Assembly: GCF_000147815.2 (NCBI RefSeq)
Contig: NC_015957.1
Coordinates: 5,518,001 to 5,582,000 of the forward strand
DNA from: Streptomyces violaceusniger Tu 4113
Lineage (GTDB): Bacteria; Actinomycetota; Actinomycetes; Streptomycetales; Streptomycetaceae
Direction of reading: 5' to 3'
Length of the DNA: 64,000 nt
Every line of letters starts with the position of its first letter. Position 1 is the first letter of the stretch. The notes beneath the pieces were generated by a model that was given only the letters and a program-made list of their open reading frames with translations, made no database searches and was not told the origin of the DNA. Positions 17,034 through 26,900 of the stretch are shown one piece after another. A program made the translations under genes and the position numbers.

Positions 17034-19262
17034 ATGATCGGGCAAGCCATACAGCGTGTCGACGGCCCGCTGAAGGTCGCCGGCCGGGCCGCCTACGCCT
17101 ACGAGCACTGGGAGGCCGGCCAACCGCTCTACGGGTTCATCGTCGGCGCGACCATCGGCAAGGGCCGCATCATCGAAATCGACACCGAGGACGCCGAAGG
17201 CGCACCGGGAGTGCGCATGGTGATGACGCATCTCAACGCCCCGGAGCAGGGCATCCGTGATGAGTCCATTCCGTTCGAGTACTGGCGCGCCCAGCCGGTG
17301 CTGACCGGCCCGGACATCCACTTCTACGGCGAGCCGGTGGCGCTGATCGTCGCCGAGACCTTCGAACAGGCCCGGGCGGCGGCCGAGCTCATCGAGGTGG
17401 AGTACGCGGGCGGGCGGGGGCGGTTCGCCTTCGCCGAGCACGAAGGTGAGGCGTACGTCCCGAAAACGGTCAACGCCGGACTGCCCACGGACACGTCGGT
17501 GGGCGATTTCGATGCCGGATTCGATGGCGCGGCGGTCAAGGTCGACCAGCTCTACACGACGCCGTATGAGTTTTCCATGCCCATCGAGCCGAACGCGTGC
17601 CTGGTGGCACCGCGTGACGAGGACCTGATCGTCTACGTCAGCTCCCAGATCGTCGACGCGGCGCAGACATCGATCGCCAACACGCTGCGGATCGACCCGG
17701 CACGGGTCCACGTCTTCTCCCCCTTCGTCGGCGGCGGATTCGGATCCAAGCTGGGTATCCACGCCGAGACGATCCTGGCGGCGCTCGCCGCTCGCGAGCT
17801 GGACCACCCGGTCAAGGTCGCAATGACCCGGCAGCAGATCTTCCAGCTCATCGGCATGCGCTCCACATCGAGCCAGCGGGTCCGACTGGGCGCGGAGCGC
17901 GACGGACGGCTGGCCGCGATCGCCCATGACGTCACCATGCACACCAACCCGGACGTGGAGTACGCCGAGCAGACCGCGGCCACCAGCCGCAGCCTCTACG
18001 CCGCGCCCCACCGGCTCACCAGCCACCGGCTCACGCCGCTCGACCTGCCGCGTGGGACGGACGTCCGCGCGCCGGGCGAGGAACCGGGCCTGCTGGCGGT
18101 CGAGTCGGCGATGGACGAGCTGGCCGATACGCTCGGGATGGACCCGGTCGAGCTGCGGATCCGCAACGAGCCCACCCTCGACCCCGAGCGAGGCGTGCCG
18201 TACAGCGACCGTCATCTGGTCGAATGCCTGCGCGAAGGCGCGAGCCGGTTCGGCTGGGAGCAACGCCCCGCCACTCCTTCGAGCAGACGGGAGGGACGGT
18301 GGCTGGTCGGCTACGGGATGGCCGTGGCCATCCGGGTGCATCTCCAAGGGCCGGCCGCGGCGCGGGTGCGGTTGGAGGCGGACGGCACCGCCGTCGTCCA
18401 GACGGACATGACCGACATCGGCACCGGCACGTACACCATCCTGACTCAGGTCGCGGCCGGTGGGCTCGGCCTGCCGGCCGACCGGGTGCGCATTGAGCTC
18501 GGGCGTTCCGACAACCCCACCAGTTGGGGATCCGGTGGCTCCTGGGGCGCCGCGAACTCCAGCACCGCGGTGCACCGGGCGTGTGCGACGCTACGCGAGA
18601 AACTGCTGGCCGAGGCGCACGACGACGCGCGCTCCGCGCTGCGGGGCCTGGACCCGGCGGACGCCGTGTTCTCCGACGGCGACGTCCGCATCGGTGGCGC
18701 GTCGGAGCCGCTGAGCGAGCTGGTCGCACGCAACCACCCCGGCGGTGTGGCGGCAGAGGGCGAGACCCGCTTCATGGGCGATGAGCCCAACTACACCAAC
18801 TACTCCATCCACACCTACGGAGCCCATTTCGCCGAAGTGGGCGTCGACGCGGACACCGCCGAGATCCGTCTGCGGCGGATGCTCGGCGTGTTCTCCGTGG
18901 GCCGCCTGCTCAACCCGAAGACGGCCCGCTCGCAACTGATCGGCGGCATGATCTGGGGCGTCGGCGCCGCCCTCGAGGAAGAGGCCGTCGTCGACCCACG
19001 CTCCGGCGCTTTCGTCAACCGGGATCTCGCGCAATACCTGGTGCCCGTCAACGCCGACATCCCCGACGTCGAGGCGGTCGTCCTGGACGGATACGACGAC
19101 AAGGCCAACGTCCTCGGCGCGAAGGGCATCGGTGAGCTGGGCATCTGCGGGTCCGGTGCGGCGGTGGCCAACGCGGTGTTCAACGCCACCGGTGTGCGTG
19201 TCCGCGACTTCCCCATCACGCTGGAGAAGCTGTTGCCCGGGCTACCACCCATGGACGCCTGA
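17034..19262 (+). CDS. paoC: Aldehyde oxidoreductase molybdopterin subunit
   Basis: 742-residue large subunit, the site of aldehyde hydroxylation to carboxylic acid. Cofactor-contacting blocks are FVGGGFGSKLG, QTDMTDIGTGTYTILTQVAA and GSGGSWGAANSS. The catalytic Glu lies in KGIGELGICGSG near the C-terminus. Length matches E. coli PaoC (about 730). The ATG follows GAGGAGG. The MCD-type cofactor needs a maturation factor (PaoD/XdhC), which is not encoded next to the operon and may lie elsewhere. The aldehyde substrate is not predictable. Confidence 0.92.
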   Translation: MIGQAIQRVDGPLKVAGRAAYAYEHWEAGQPLYGFIVGATIGKGRIIEIDTEDAEGAPGVRMVMTHLNAPEQGIRDESIPFEYWRAQPVLTGPDIHFYGEPVALIVAETFEQARAAAELIEVEYAGGRGRFAFAEHEGEAYVPKTVNAGLPTDTSVGDFDAGFDGAAVKVDQLYTTPYEFSMPIEPNACLVAPRDEDLIVYVSSQIVDAAQTSIANTLRIDPARVHVFSPFVGGGFGSKLGIHAETILAALAARELDHPVKVAMTRQQIFQLIGMRSTSSQRVRLGAERDGRLAAIAHDVTMHTNPDVEYAEQTAATSRSLYAAPHRLTSHRLTPLDLPRGTDVRAPGEEPGLLAVESAMDELADTLGMDPVELRIRNEPTLDPERGVPYSDRHLVECLREGASRFGWEQRPATPSSRREGRWLVGYGMAVAIRVHLQGPAAARVRLEADGTAVVQTDMTDIGTGTYTILTQVAAGGLGLPADRVRIELGRSDNPTSWGSGGSWGAANSSTAVHRACATLREKLLAEAHDDARSALRGLDPADAVFSDGDVRIGGASEPLSELVARNHPGGVAAEGETRFMGDEPNYTNYSIHTYGAHFAEVGVDADTAEIRLRRMLGVFSVGRLLNPKTARSQLIGGMIWGVGAALEEEAVVDPRSGAFVNRDLAQYLVPVNADIPDVEAVVLDGYDDKANVLGAKGIGELGICGSGAAVANAVFNATGVRVRDFPITLEKLLPGLPPMDA

Positions 19263-19402
19263 ACGCACGACGGCCGTGCCGATGTGTCGGCCAGTAGGCC
19301 CTGGCGGGGTGTTCTTCGGGCGCGGACGCATGGGTTCGACAGGACGGTCCCAACGGTCCCATTAGTGTGTGACATCGCGAAGGTCACCGACCGCCCCGGA
19401 GC

Positions 19403-19633
19403 TGCCATTTCATCGGTTTCCAGCGGGTCGACGACTACCAGGCTCCCCGCTGGCCCGACCAAACCGCTCCCCAGCAGTTCCACCTGGACTTCGACGTCGA
19501 CGACCTGTACAAGGCCGAGGCTTGGCTACTGGATTTGGGCGCGGGCAAGCCGGATTACCAGCCGAATGAAGATCGCTGGCGGGTCCTCACCGATCCGGCT
19601 GGGCATCCCTTCTGCGTGGTCGCCAGAGGCTGA
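19403..19633 (+). pseudogene. 3' remnant of a VOC (glyoxalase-like) gene
   Basis: An open stretch with no start codon encodes the C-terminal half of a VOC/glyoxalase-fold protein: FQRVDDYQAPRWPDQ, then QQFHLDFDVDDL, and RVLTDPAGHPFCVVARG before a TGA. Whole proteins of this family are about 120-140 residues; only 76 remain. Upstream sequence in this frame shows no related domain. It lies just after the paoABC operon and appears to be a deletion scar. Confidence 0.68.
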
Positions 19634-19929
19634 CCCTGCTTCCAGCGGCTGGGCCGCTTGCGTTCTGTCCGGCGGATCATGTGAACCCCGTCCGCTGCAC
19701 GAGGGCGCGTATCGAGTCGTGATCAGGCTGCGGGATTCACCCCGTGGCAAAGGCTGGTCACACCGTCAATTGGACAAGACGGGCACAACGGCGACAGCGA
19801 CTCCCCTCGGTACGACGCCGCCCTCTAGAAGGAGCCGTAGGCGACCGCCGGTGCGTTCGACGACGTGGGCGGGTCGGCTGCCGGTCGCCGATCGGCTCGG
19901 TGGTCGCGGAGGCCGCCGCGGCGACGGCG

Positions 19930-20232
19930 TCATGCGCCGGAGCCGCCCACGGCCGGTCGCTGGAGGCGGCCGACCAGGGCGGCCATGCTCCGCGCGGTCC
20001 TGAAGTTGTCCATCTGGAGATCCCCGCCGCGTACGGCAATGCCGTACGTCCGCTCCAGGTGCACCACCAGCTCCATGGCGAAGAGCGAGGACAGCCCGCC
20101 GGAGCCAAAGACGTCCATGTCGGCCAGCCAGGTTTTCCCGGTACGCAGTTCGAGGAACCGCAGTAGTTCCGTCTCGATGTCGCCGGGGTCGCCCAAGGGC
20201 TCCGGAACCGCACGGTCCGATGACATGGCCAT
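19930..20232 (-). CDS. Discrete acyl carrier protein of the PKS operon
   Basis: 100-residue carrier protein. The phosphopantetheine site is in GSGGLSSLFAMELVVHLE (Ser before Leu-Phe), with the usual preceding Asp replaced by Ser. The C-terminal GGDLQMDNFRTARSMAALV resembles ACPs of methoxymalonyl-type systems (FkbJ group), although no FkbH/I/K/G partners are nearby. Of three in-frame ATGs the second (20232) is spaced best from GAGGGAG. It is the last gene of the operon, 120 bp after the Rieske gene. It may carry an extender unit or the chain being tailored. Confidence 0.85.
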   Translation of the reverse strand: MAMSSDRAVPEPLGDPGDIETELLRFLELRTGKTWLADMDVFGSGGLSSLFAMELVVHLERTYGIAVRGGDLQMDNFRTARSMAALVGRLQRPAVGGSGA

Positions 20233-20352
20233 GCCCATTTCTCCCTCGTACTCGTAGAAGCGCCTTCGATCCGCCCCGGGGCCTCGTCGTCCGGCCGGCG
20301 CCGTCAAGGTCGACCGGCGACGCCGCCATCCCGTGTGCCCTGTCGCCTGCGC

Positions 20353-21462
20353 TCACTCCTCCGAGCGGCTCATCTCGGTGCGCTCGGGCCGCGGTGGGAT
20401 CAGGTCACCCGCGGGTTCCGTGTAGAACTGCTGCGCCCACTGCCGGTACCGGCCGATTGGACCGTCGCCCTTGGCGAGCCGGGGGCGCGCGACGTGCTCC
20501 TGGTGGTGCCACATCAGCAAGTCCGCGCCGGTGTCGACGCTGCCCACCCGTTGCAGGACTTCGCTGAGCAACCGGGCCAGGGGCATCACCGCCGGGCGTC
20601 CCAGCCAGTCCGGCACCCCGGGGAGTCCGTTCAGCTCCAGCTTCGTGCCGAAGCGGACCTGCATCCGCCCCGGGGCGGTCGGGGTCGCGTGGAGCATCAC
20701 ATAGAGGCTTCCCGCGCCCGCGGGCAGGACCGTCCGCGCCGCGATGGTGGCCAGTCCGATCACCGTGAGCGTGTAGGACTGGTGGAACCCCCGCATCATC
20801 GTGTTGCGGGCCATCGCGGTGACCGTGCTGACCGGTTCCCCCGTCACCGGCAGGCCCTCGATGTCGACCTCCTCCAGACCGTGCAGGGCCGGCAGATGGC
20901 CCCAGTCGAAGGCGTTCTCGATGACGTCCTGCGGGTGACCGGCGATGTCGAACGTGCCGTGGCTGAACGGCTGCCGGTCGTCCATCGGGAAGAGCGGGAC
21001 GTCCCACTGCGGGGGCATGCCGAGGGCGTGCCACCACACGTAGACCGAGCCGTTGGCCTCGCACACCGGGTACTGCGTGAGCGACGCCTTCGGCGGCGGC
21101 TGGTCGTAGCCCGTGCGCACGCAGGCACCGGACGGGTCGAACGCGAACCGGTGGAAGGGGCAGACGATGTCCTCGCCCTCGACCGATCCGCCGACGCCGA
21201 GATGGGCTCCGAGGTGCGGGCACTGGGGCCGGACCGCCCGCAGCACACCCTTGGCCGTCCGGTAGAGGACGACCTCGGCGCCCGCGAGCCGCCGGGTGGT
21301 GAGGGACCCGGCCCGCAGCTCGTCGCTGAAGGCCAGGCAGAACCACCCGTTCGGGTAGGGCCGCGAGGGAGCGTGCAGGGCGTCGGCCGGCTCCGCGGCG
21401 TGCAGGCTGATCTCCCGGGAGCCGAGCAACTGCTTCACCAGGGGCTTGAGGTGAGGCCTCAT
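20353..21462 (-). CDS. Rieske-type non-haem iron oxygenase
   Basis: 369 residues. The Rieske 2Fe-2S site is C81-x-H83 (CPHLGAHL) with C101-x2-H104 (CPFHRFAF). The mononuclear iron site is ENAFDWGHLPALHG, with Asp186, His189 and His194. Overall it resembles KshA-like oxygenases, which hydroxylate hydrophobic substrates in cells with a separate reductase. No reductase lies in the operon, though a ferredoxin/reductase pair is encoded at 54.7 kb. The ATG starts four bases after the P450 stop, so the two are co-translated. Predicted to oxidise the polyketide product. Confidence 0.88.
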   Translation of the reverse strand: MRPHLKPLVKQLLGSREISLHAAEPADALHAPSRPYPNGWFCLAFSDELRAGSLTTRRLAGAEVVLYRTAKGVLRAVRPQCPHLGAHLGVGGSVEGEDIVCPFHRFAFDPSGACVRTGYDQPPPKASLTQYPVCEANGSVYVWWHALGMPPQWDVPLFPMDDRQPFSHGTFDIAGHPQDVIENAFDWGHLPALHGLEEVDIEGLPVTGEPVSTVTAMARNTMMRGFHQSYTLTVIGLATIAARTVLPAGAGSLYVMLHATPTAPGRMQVRFGTKLELNGLPGVPDWLGRPAVMPLARLLSEVLQRVGSVDTGADLLMWHHQEHVARPRLAKGDGPIGRYRQWAQQFYTEPAGDLIPPRPERTEMSRSEE

Positions 21463-21466
21463 GGGA

Positions 21467-22930
21467 TCACTTCCCGTGCTTCACCGGGCAGGCGGCGGCG
21501 CCCGGCTGGGTGGACGGCTGGACGGAGGCGGACAGCGGTGCGGCGGCGGCGTGCTCCGCGTCGCCGGGGTCGGCGGACCGCCGCTCGGTGAGCCGCAGGC
21601 GCAGTCCCCGTGAGCTCAGGCTGGTCTCCACCTTGGGCTGGAACGGCTGGTCACCGACCGGGGACAGCTCCCAGCGGTCGACGATGGCGGTCAGCGCCAG
21701 GATCGCCTCGGTGAGGGCGAACTGGTCCCCGATGCACTTACGGGCACCGGCGCCGAACGGGATGTAGGTGGCCCGGCGGTCGGGCTGGGCGTCGAGCCAG
21801 CGGTCCGGGTCGAACCGGTCGGGCTCGTCGTAGAGGTCGGCCCGGCGGTGCAGAAGGTAGGGGCTGAGCACGATGGTGCTGCCGCCCTTGAACCGCACGC
21901 CGCCCAGTTCGGCGTCCTCCCGGACGACACGGGTCATCATCCAGGCCGGCGGATACAGCCGCAGCGTCTCGGTCACCACCCGGGAGGCCAGGCCCAGCGA
22001 GGGCAGATGCGCGGGGTCGAGCTTCCCGCCCGCCAGGACCTGGTCGGTCTCGGCCTTCAGACGGTGCTGGACGTCCGGGTTCGTCGCGAGCAGGTGCAGC
22101 GCCCAGGCCAGGGTGATGGCCGTGGTCTCCATGCCGCCGAGGAAGAACGTGAGGGCCTCGTCGGCGAGTTCGGCGTCGTTGAGCTGCCGTCGGCCGTCCT
22201 CGCTCTCCTCGTCGACCGCGGCGACCAGCGTGGAGAGCAGATCGGCGTGGTCGGTCGGATCGGCCCGCCGCTCGGCGATGATCTCCGCGATGGTGGCGGC
22301 CAGCCGGGTGCGGGCGTCGTCGTAGCGCCGCTTCTGCCGGGTCGGCAGCCGCCGCAGCAGGGCCGGGGTCATCATCCGGCGGAAGAACGCGCTCACGATC
22401 ACCGCGGTGTCGGCCAGGCACCGTTGCATGGTCTCCGCCGGCAGCGCGCCGCTGAACATCGTCTCCATGGTGGCCCGCGTGGTGAGCGTCATCATCTCCT
22501 GGGTGACGTCGAGGACGTCGCCGTCCCGCCAGGAGCCCGCCTTGGCGGCGGCCGCCCGCGCGAACACCGTGCCGTACCCGGCGAGGCGGGTCGGGTGGAA
22601 CGAGGGCTGGCACAGCCGGCGCTGCCGCCGGTGCAGGGGATAGGCGCAGGTGGACAGGCCGTCGCCGATCACCTCGCGGATCCGGTCGTAGATCGGGCCG
22701 CCCTTGTCGAAGGTCCGGTCGTTCAGGAACACCTGCCGGGTCAGGTCGGGATCGCAGATCATCACGGCGGAACTCGGGCCGAGCCGGACGCGGACCATCT
22801 CGCGGTATCCGGACAGCGACATGATGAACGCCAGCGGATCACGGAGCAGCGGCAGCGCGTGGCCCAGCAGCGGCCACGCCCGCGGGGCGAGCGGCACCGA
22901 CCCGGCGGAGGCCGTACTCGTGTCTGTCAT
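21467..22930 (-). CDS. Cytochrome P450 of the PKS operon
   Basis: 487 residues. The I-helix motif is FFLGGMETTAI (GGMETT instead of the usual AGxET/DT), the K-helix ExxR is in TETLRLYP, and the haem loop is FGAGARKCIGDQFA with the Cys near residue 399. The C-terminal tail ends CPVKHGK, a Cys-His stretch seen in some actinomycete P450s. The overall pattern is that of CYP102/CYP4-like fatty-acid or terpene hydroxylases rather than CYP105/107. ATG 22930 has a weak GAGG site. It sits 8 bp after the KASIII-like gene, so it likely hydroxylates the same fatty chain. Confidence 0.9.
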   Translation of the reverse strand: MTDTSTASAGSVPLAPRAWPLLGHALPLLRDPLAFIMSLSGYREMVRVRLGPSSAVMICDPDLTRQVFLNDRTFDKGGPIYDRIREVIGDGLSTCAYPLHRRQRRLCQPSFHPTRLAGYGTVFARAAAAKAGSWRDGDVLDVTQEMMTLTTRATMETMFSGALPAETMQRCLADTAVIVSAFFRRMMTPALLRRLPTRQKRRYDDARTRLAATIAEIIAERRADPTDHADLLSTLVAAVDEESEDGRRQLNDAELADEALTFFLGGMETTAITLAWALHLLATNPDVQHRLKAETDQVLAGGKLDPAHLPSLGLASRVVTETLRLYPPAWMMTRVVREDAELGGVRFKGGSTIVLSPYLLHRRADLYDEPDRFDPDRWLDAQPDRRATYIPFGAGARKCIGDQFALTEAILALTAIVDRWELSPVGDQPFQPKVETSLSSRGLRLRLTERRSADPGDAEHAAAAPLSASVQPSTQPGAAACPVKHGK

Positions 22931-22938
22931 GGAGAACC

Positions 22939-23958
22939 TCACTTCTTCGTTGAGTGGCCGTCCGGCACCGCGGTGACGGGATCGCGGGTGATCTCCAGCA
23001 GCGCGGTGGTCCAGCGGAAGCCGAGCCCGAAACTCACGACGAGGACCCGTTCTCCGGCCCGCAGTGTGCCGGAGCGGAACTCCCGGTCGAGCGCGAGCAG
23101 GACGTCGCACGGTCCGCAGTGGCCGAGGTGCCGGCCGAAGGTCCAGCTGGTGTCGGCGGCCCGCAGGCCCAGCGGCGCACCGCCGAGCAGCAGGTCGAGC
23201 ACCTCCGCCCCGATCGCGATGGGCACCACGCGCGCGATGCCCTCCGGCCGGACGCCGGTCTCCTCGAGGACGGTCTCGACACAGCGGCGCGTGGACTGCC
23301 GCAGCGCGTCGATGTACGGCATGAATCCGGTCTCCTCGACGAGGAGCGGCCGGCCGCTGCCGTCGGCCGCCGTCCGGGCCCGGGTCAGCACCTCCAGTTG
23401 CGGCTGCGCGGCCTGGTCGGTCGCCAGCAGCCGCGCGAAGCCCGTCCCCCGGGTGAGGACGGCGGCGGCGCCGGAGTCACCGGCCAGATGCCCCATCTCC
23501 GATACGTGGCCCCACCGCTCGGGCCGGAACCGGACACCGGCGGTCACCAGCGCGGCCTTCGCGGCCGGTTTGGCGGTGAGGTGTTCGGCCGCGGTGACCA
23601 GCGCGGCTCCCCCGCCGTCGCTGGCGGCACCCAGCTCGATCGCGTTGGTGTCCGGTCCGCCGAGCACCCGCAGCAGATAGGCCGAGGGCGCGTAGTGGTC
23701 CTCGTCCTGGAAGTTGGCGTGCACCAGCAGGCTCAGGTCGGCGCCCGTGACGTCCGCGTGGCGCAGTGCCTTCAGACCGGCGCGGGCGGCCATCTGCGAC
23801 GGCGTGCTGTCCGTGGAGACGGCGGCCGAGGTGAATCCGTTGAGCGCGACCAGGGAGGGCGGCCCGTTGTCCACCGGCTTGTCCCACGGCTCGTGTTTCT
23901 GCCGGATCGGCGGTATCCACGCACCGGTCCCGGCGATCGTGATGTCCTGCCACAACAC
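22939..23958 (-). CDS. KASIII-like acyltransferase with Ser nucleophile
   Basis: 339-residue thiolase-fold protein related to 3-oxoacyl-ACP synthase III. At the active site the usual ACxG cysteine is Ser113 (GAASDGGG). The later His-Asn pair is replaced by GRHLGHCGPCD, giving His277/His280 and Asp285. A Ser nucleophile is known in DpsC of daunorubicin starter selection, and His-Asp in place of Asn in CerJ-like acyl transferases. I infer acyl loading or transfer to an alcohol/amine rather than condensation. GTG 23958 has GAGGAGA upstream. It follows the megasynthase by 31 bp. Confidence 0.85.
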   Translation of the reverse strand: MLWQDITIAGTGAWIPPIRQKHEPWDKPVDNGPPSLVALNGFTSAAVSTDSTPSQMAARAGLKALRHADVTGADLSLLVHANFQDEDHYAPSAYLLRVLGGPDTNAIELGAASDGGGAALVTAAEHLTAKPAAKAALVTAGVRFRPERWGHVSEMGHLAGDSGAAAVLTRGTGFARLLATDQAAQPQLEVLTRARTAADGSGRPLLVEETGFMPYIDALRQSTRRCVETVLEETGVRPEGIARVVPIAIGAEVLDLLLGGAPLGLRAADTSWTFGRHLGHCGPCDVLLALDREFRSGTLRAGERVLVVSFGLGFRWTTALLEITRDPVTAVPDGHSTKK

Positions 23959-23989
23959 TGCTGTCTCCTCGGCTGTCACGAATCGGCTG

Positions 23990-26900
23990 TCAGGAACGGA
24001 CCGGTCGTGGCGCGTCGCCGCGGGGCCGGACGAGTTCTCCGCTGTGGTCCAGGGCGTGTGCGCTGACCCCGGATATCCGGGCCAGCACCTGCCCGTCACC
24101 GGTCAGCGCGGTCAGCTCCCCGGTGGCGAAGTCGCAGTGCAGCCGGATGACCGGATGCAGCGCGCTGAGCCGGCAGTCGTCGCCCGGGCCGCCCAGGTCG
24201 ACCTCGTCGAGCCCGGCCATCGGCCCGACCAGCGGTGGCAGGTCACCGCGCGGCGGCAGCAGCAACAGGTGCACCATCGCGTCGAGCAGGATCGCCGGTA
24301 CGGTCATCCCGGCCAGGACCGGAGACCAGGCCGTGTGGTCCAGACGGAACCTGGCGCTGTTGCCGTCCGGCCCGCGGGCGTAGTCACCGGTACCGGCGAA
24401 CGGTCCGGTGAGCGAGATCGGCGGATCCGGGGAGTACACCGGCATCGCGAAGTCGGGTTCGGGTTCGTGGCCCGAGAAGTCGGGCGGTCCGGCGAGCGCC
24501 GGGAAACGGTCCGCGAGCAGCACCCGCGTCTCGCACAGCAGGTCGTCGAAGCGCAGTACCTTGCCGTTCTTGCCGATCCGGTGTGCCGTGATCCGGACGG
24601 CCACCTCGGCGCGGTCGCCCACACGGCTCACGACCCGGGCCTCCACCGCGACGGTGCGCATCGGCCCGGCGAGCCGGACCGTGATCGACGACCGGCAGAC
24701 GAGACCGCGGAACCCGGTGACCCGCAGTCCGGGACAGAGGGTGGCCGCCGCCGCGGCCGCCGCCTCCAGGGTGAACGTGCCCGCGAGCGTGTATTCACCG
24801 TTGACCTGGTGATGACGCATCCACCGGCCGTCCCGCTCGGCGAGGGTGCCCGGATCCCAGGTCTTGGTGAACACGGCCCAGTCGTCGCCCCGGTACAGCA
24901 CACCGTCGAGCAGCGGTGTGGTCAACTCCGGGTCCGGCGGGGCCGGATCCGGCGCGTCCGGGGCCTCGGTCCGCGGCTCGGCGCGGGAGCCGTGGGTGCT
25001 GATGCCGCGCCGGGCCAGCAGGACGCGTTCCTCCTCCCGGATGAAGAACGCCACTCCGCCCGCCGGGGGCCGGGTCACCGCGGACAGGAACTGCGCACGT
25101 CCCTGCGCGGTGCTGATGTAGGCGTCCATCTTGTTGCGCTTGAGGGTCTCCCGCATGGTGACGCTGCTGGCGACGCCGACTTCGCGCCAGCCGCTCCACA
25201 GGACCGCGATCTCGTGGCGGCCCGCCGGCCCGTGCCGCTGTGCCCTGGCGCTCGCGTACGCGAGGTACTCGTTGACGGCGCAGTAGTCGATGTCGCCGGG
25301 CGCGGGGGCGAGCGTCGCCAGGGTGCTGAAGTTGCACCAGATCCGGGGGGCGCGTCCGGCCAGGGCGCGCTTCAGGTTGCGGTAGCCGGTCGCCTTGGTG
25401 GCCCGCACGGCCCGGAAGTCCGTGAGGGTCTTGGCGTGCAGCGCACGTGAGCGCAGGTCGAGGACGGTGTTGATGAGCAGGTCGATCCGTCCGTGCCGGT
25501 CGAGGATCTCGCCGAGGACGGCGGTGGTGCGTCTCGCGTCGAGGACGTCGCATACGCGGTGGTGGACCCGGTCCGGGCCGCACAGCTCCGCCAGCCGTCG
25601 CACCGTACGGCGCACCTCCAGACGCGCCTCGGCCTTCTCGTAGGCGACGCGCAGCTCGCGCACGGAGGCGTCGGGACGCCTTCGGCGCTCGGCGGCCATG
25701 AACTCGGCCTGCGATGGCAGTGAATCGTCGGTGTCCGGCAGCGGGGTGCGGCCGATGACGTACACATGGGGCCGGTCGGTGCCGTGGGCCACCTCGTGCA
25801 GCAGCTCGGGAGTGATCCCCCGGGCGCCGCCGAAGGCGACCACGACCGCGCCGGAGGGCAGCGGGACGCCGTCGGACGGGGACACGGGGTCGTCGGCCAC
25901 GGCCAGGGCCAGCCACTCGTCCCCGCGGCAGGCCAGCGTGTGGGTCGGCACCTGGGCGGCGCCCGCCCGCGCCAACTGGCCCAGGGCGGTCGCCGCGTCC
26001 ACCGCGTCGCTGATCAGGGTCAGTCCGCCGCACTGCGGCACCTCGGCCCGCACGGAGCGGACGAGACCGGTGAACAGCCCGCTGAGCGGGGGCGGCAGAT
26101 CGTCCGGCACCGCTCCGAGCAGCAGCGCGGCGAGCGAGCCGCCGGAGCGCAGCGCGGGCAACGCCGCCTGGAGCGTGGTGAAGGCGAGGTCCTGGAGGTC
26201 CTCCATCCGGGCGGCCTCGGCCTCCTCGCACCCGTCGTCGTCCACGGGCAGCCGGGACAGCACCCGGATGTGGCGCGGGACGAACGGCAGGCCGGTCAGT
26301 GCGCCGGGCGCGTCCTCCGGCGGCACATGGGCGGCGCCCGCGACGCCGGGCCGCGGTGACCAGACGGAGGTGTCCGGGCCGGTGACCGCGGCGGCGAGGT
26401 CCGGGGCGTCGGTGATGACGACGGTGCCCGGCGGGATCGACGGCGTGGCGGGCTCGGTCGGCGGCGGGTCGGTCGGCACGAGCCGGAAGGTCTGACGGCG
26501 GCCGGTGAACTCCTCGGCGTGTTCGGCACCGGCCGGTTCCGACGCGGCGTGCGCGGACACTGCGTTCGCGGACCCGGTGTGCTCGGACCCGGTGTGCTCG
26601 GACCCGGTGTGCTCGGACCCGGTGTGCTCGGACCCGGTGTGTTCCACCCCGGTGTGTTCCGGGTCGGCGCGTTCCGGTTCGGCACGTTCCGGGTCGGCAC
26701 GTTCCGGGTCGGCTTGCTCCTGTTGGGCCTGCTCCGGGCCGGTGAGCGCGTCCCGCTTCCCCGTCTCCCGCCGGTCCGCTCCGGGATCGTCGTCCCGCGG
26801 GCCCGCGGGCGGGGTGAACCGGATCAGCGGCGAGCCCGTGGCGGCGGGCCGGACCACGGTGTCCGTCTCCGTGACGACGGCCTTGAGAACCGTCAGCAGG

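Noticed and set aside
15990..18575. 861-residue minus-strand frame
   Set aside because: Antisense to paoB/paoC, which are unmistakable; no domain visible.
19321..19380. tRNA-like GGTTCGA string
   Set aside because: No acceptor stem or D/anticodon arms can be built around it.
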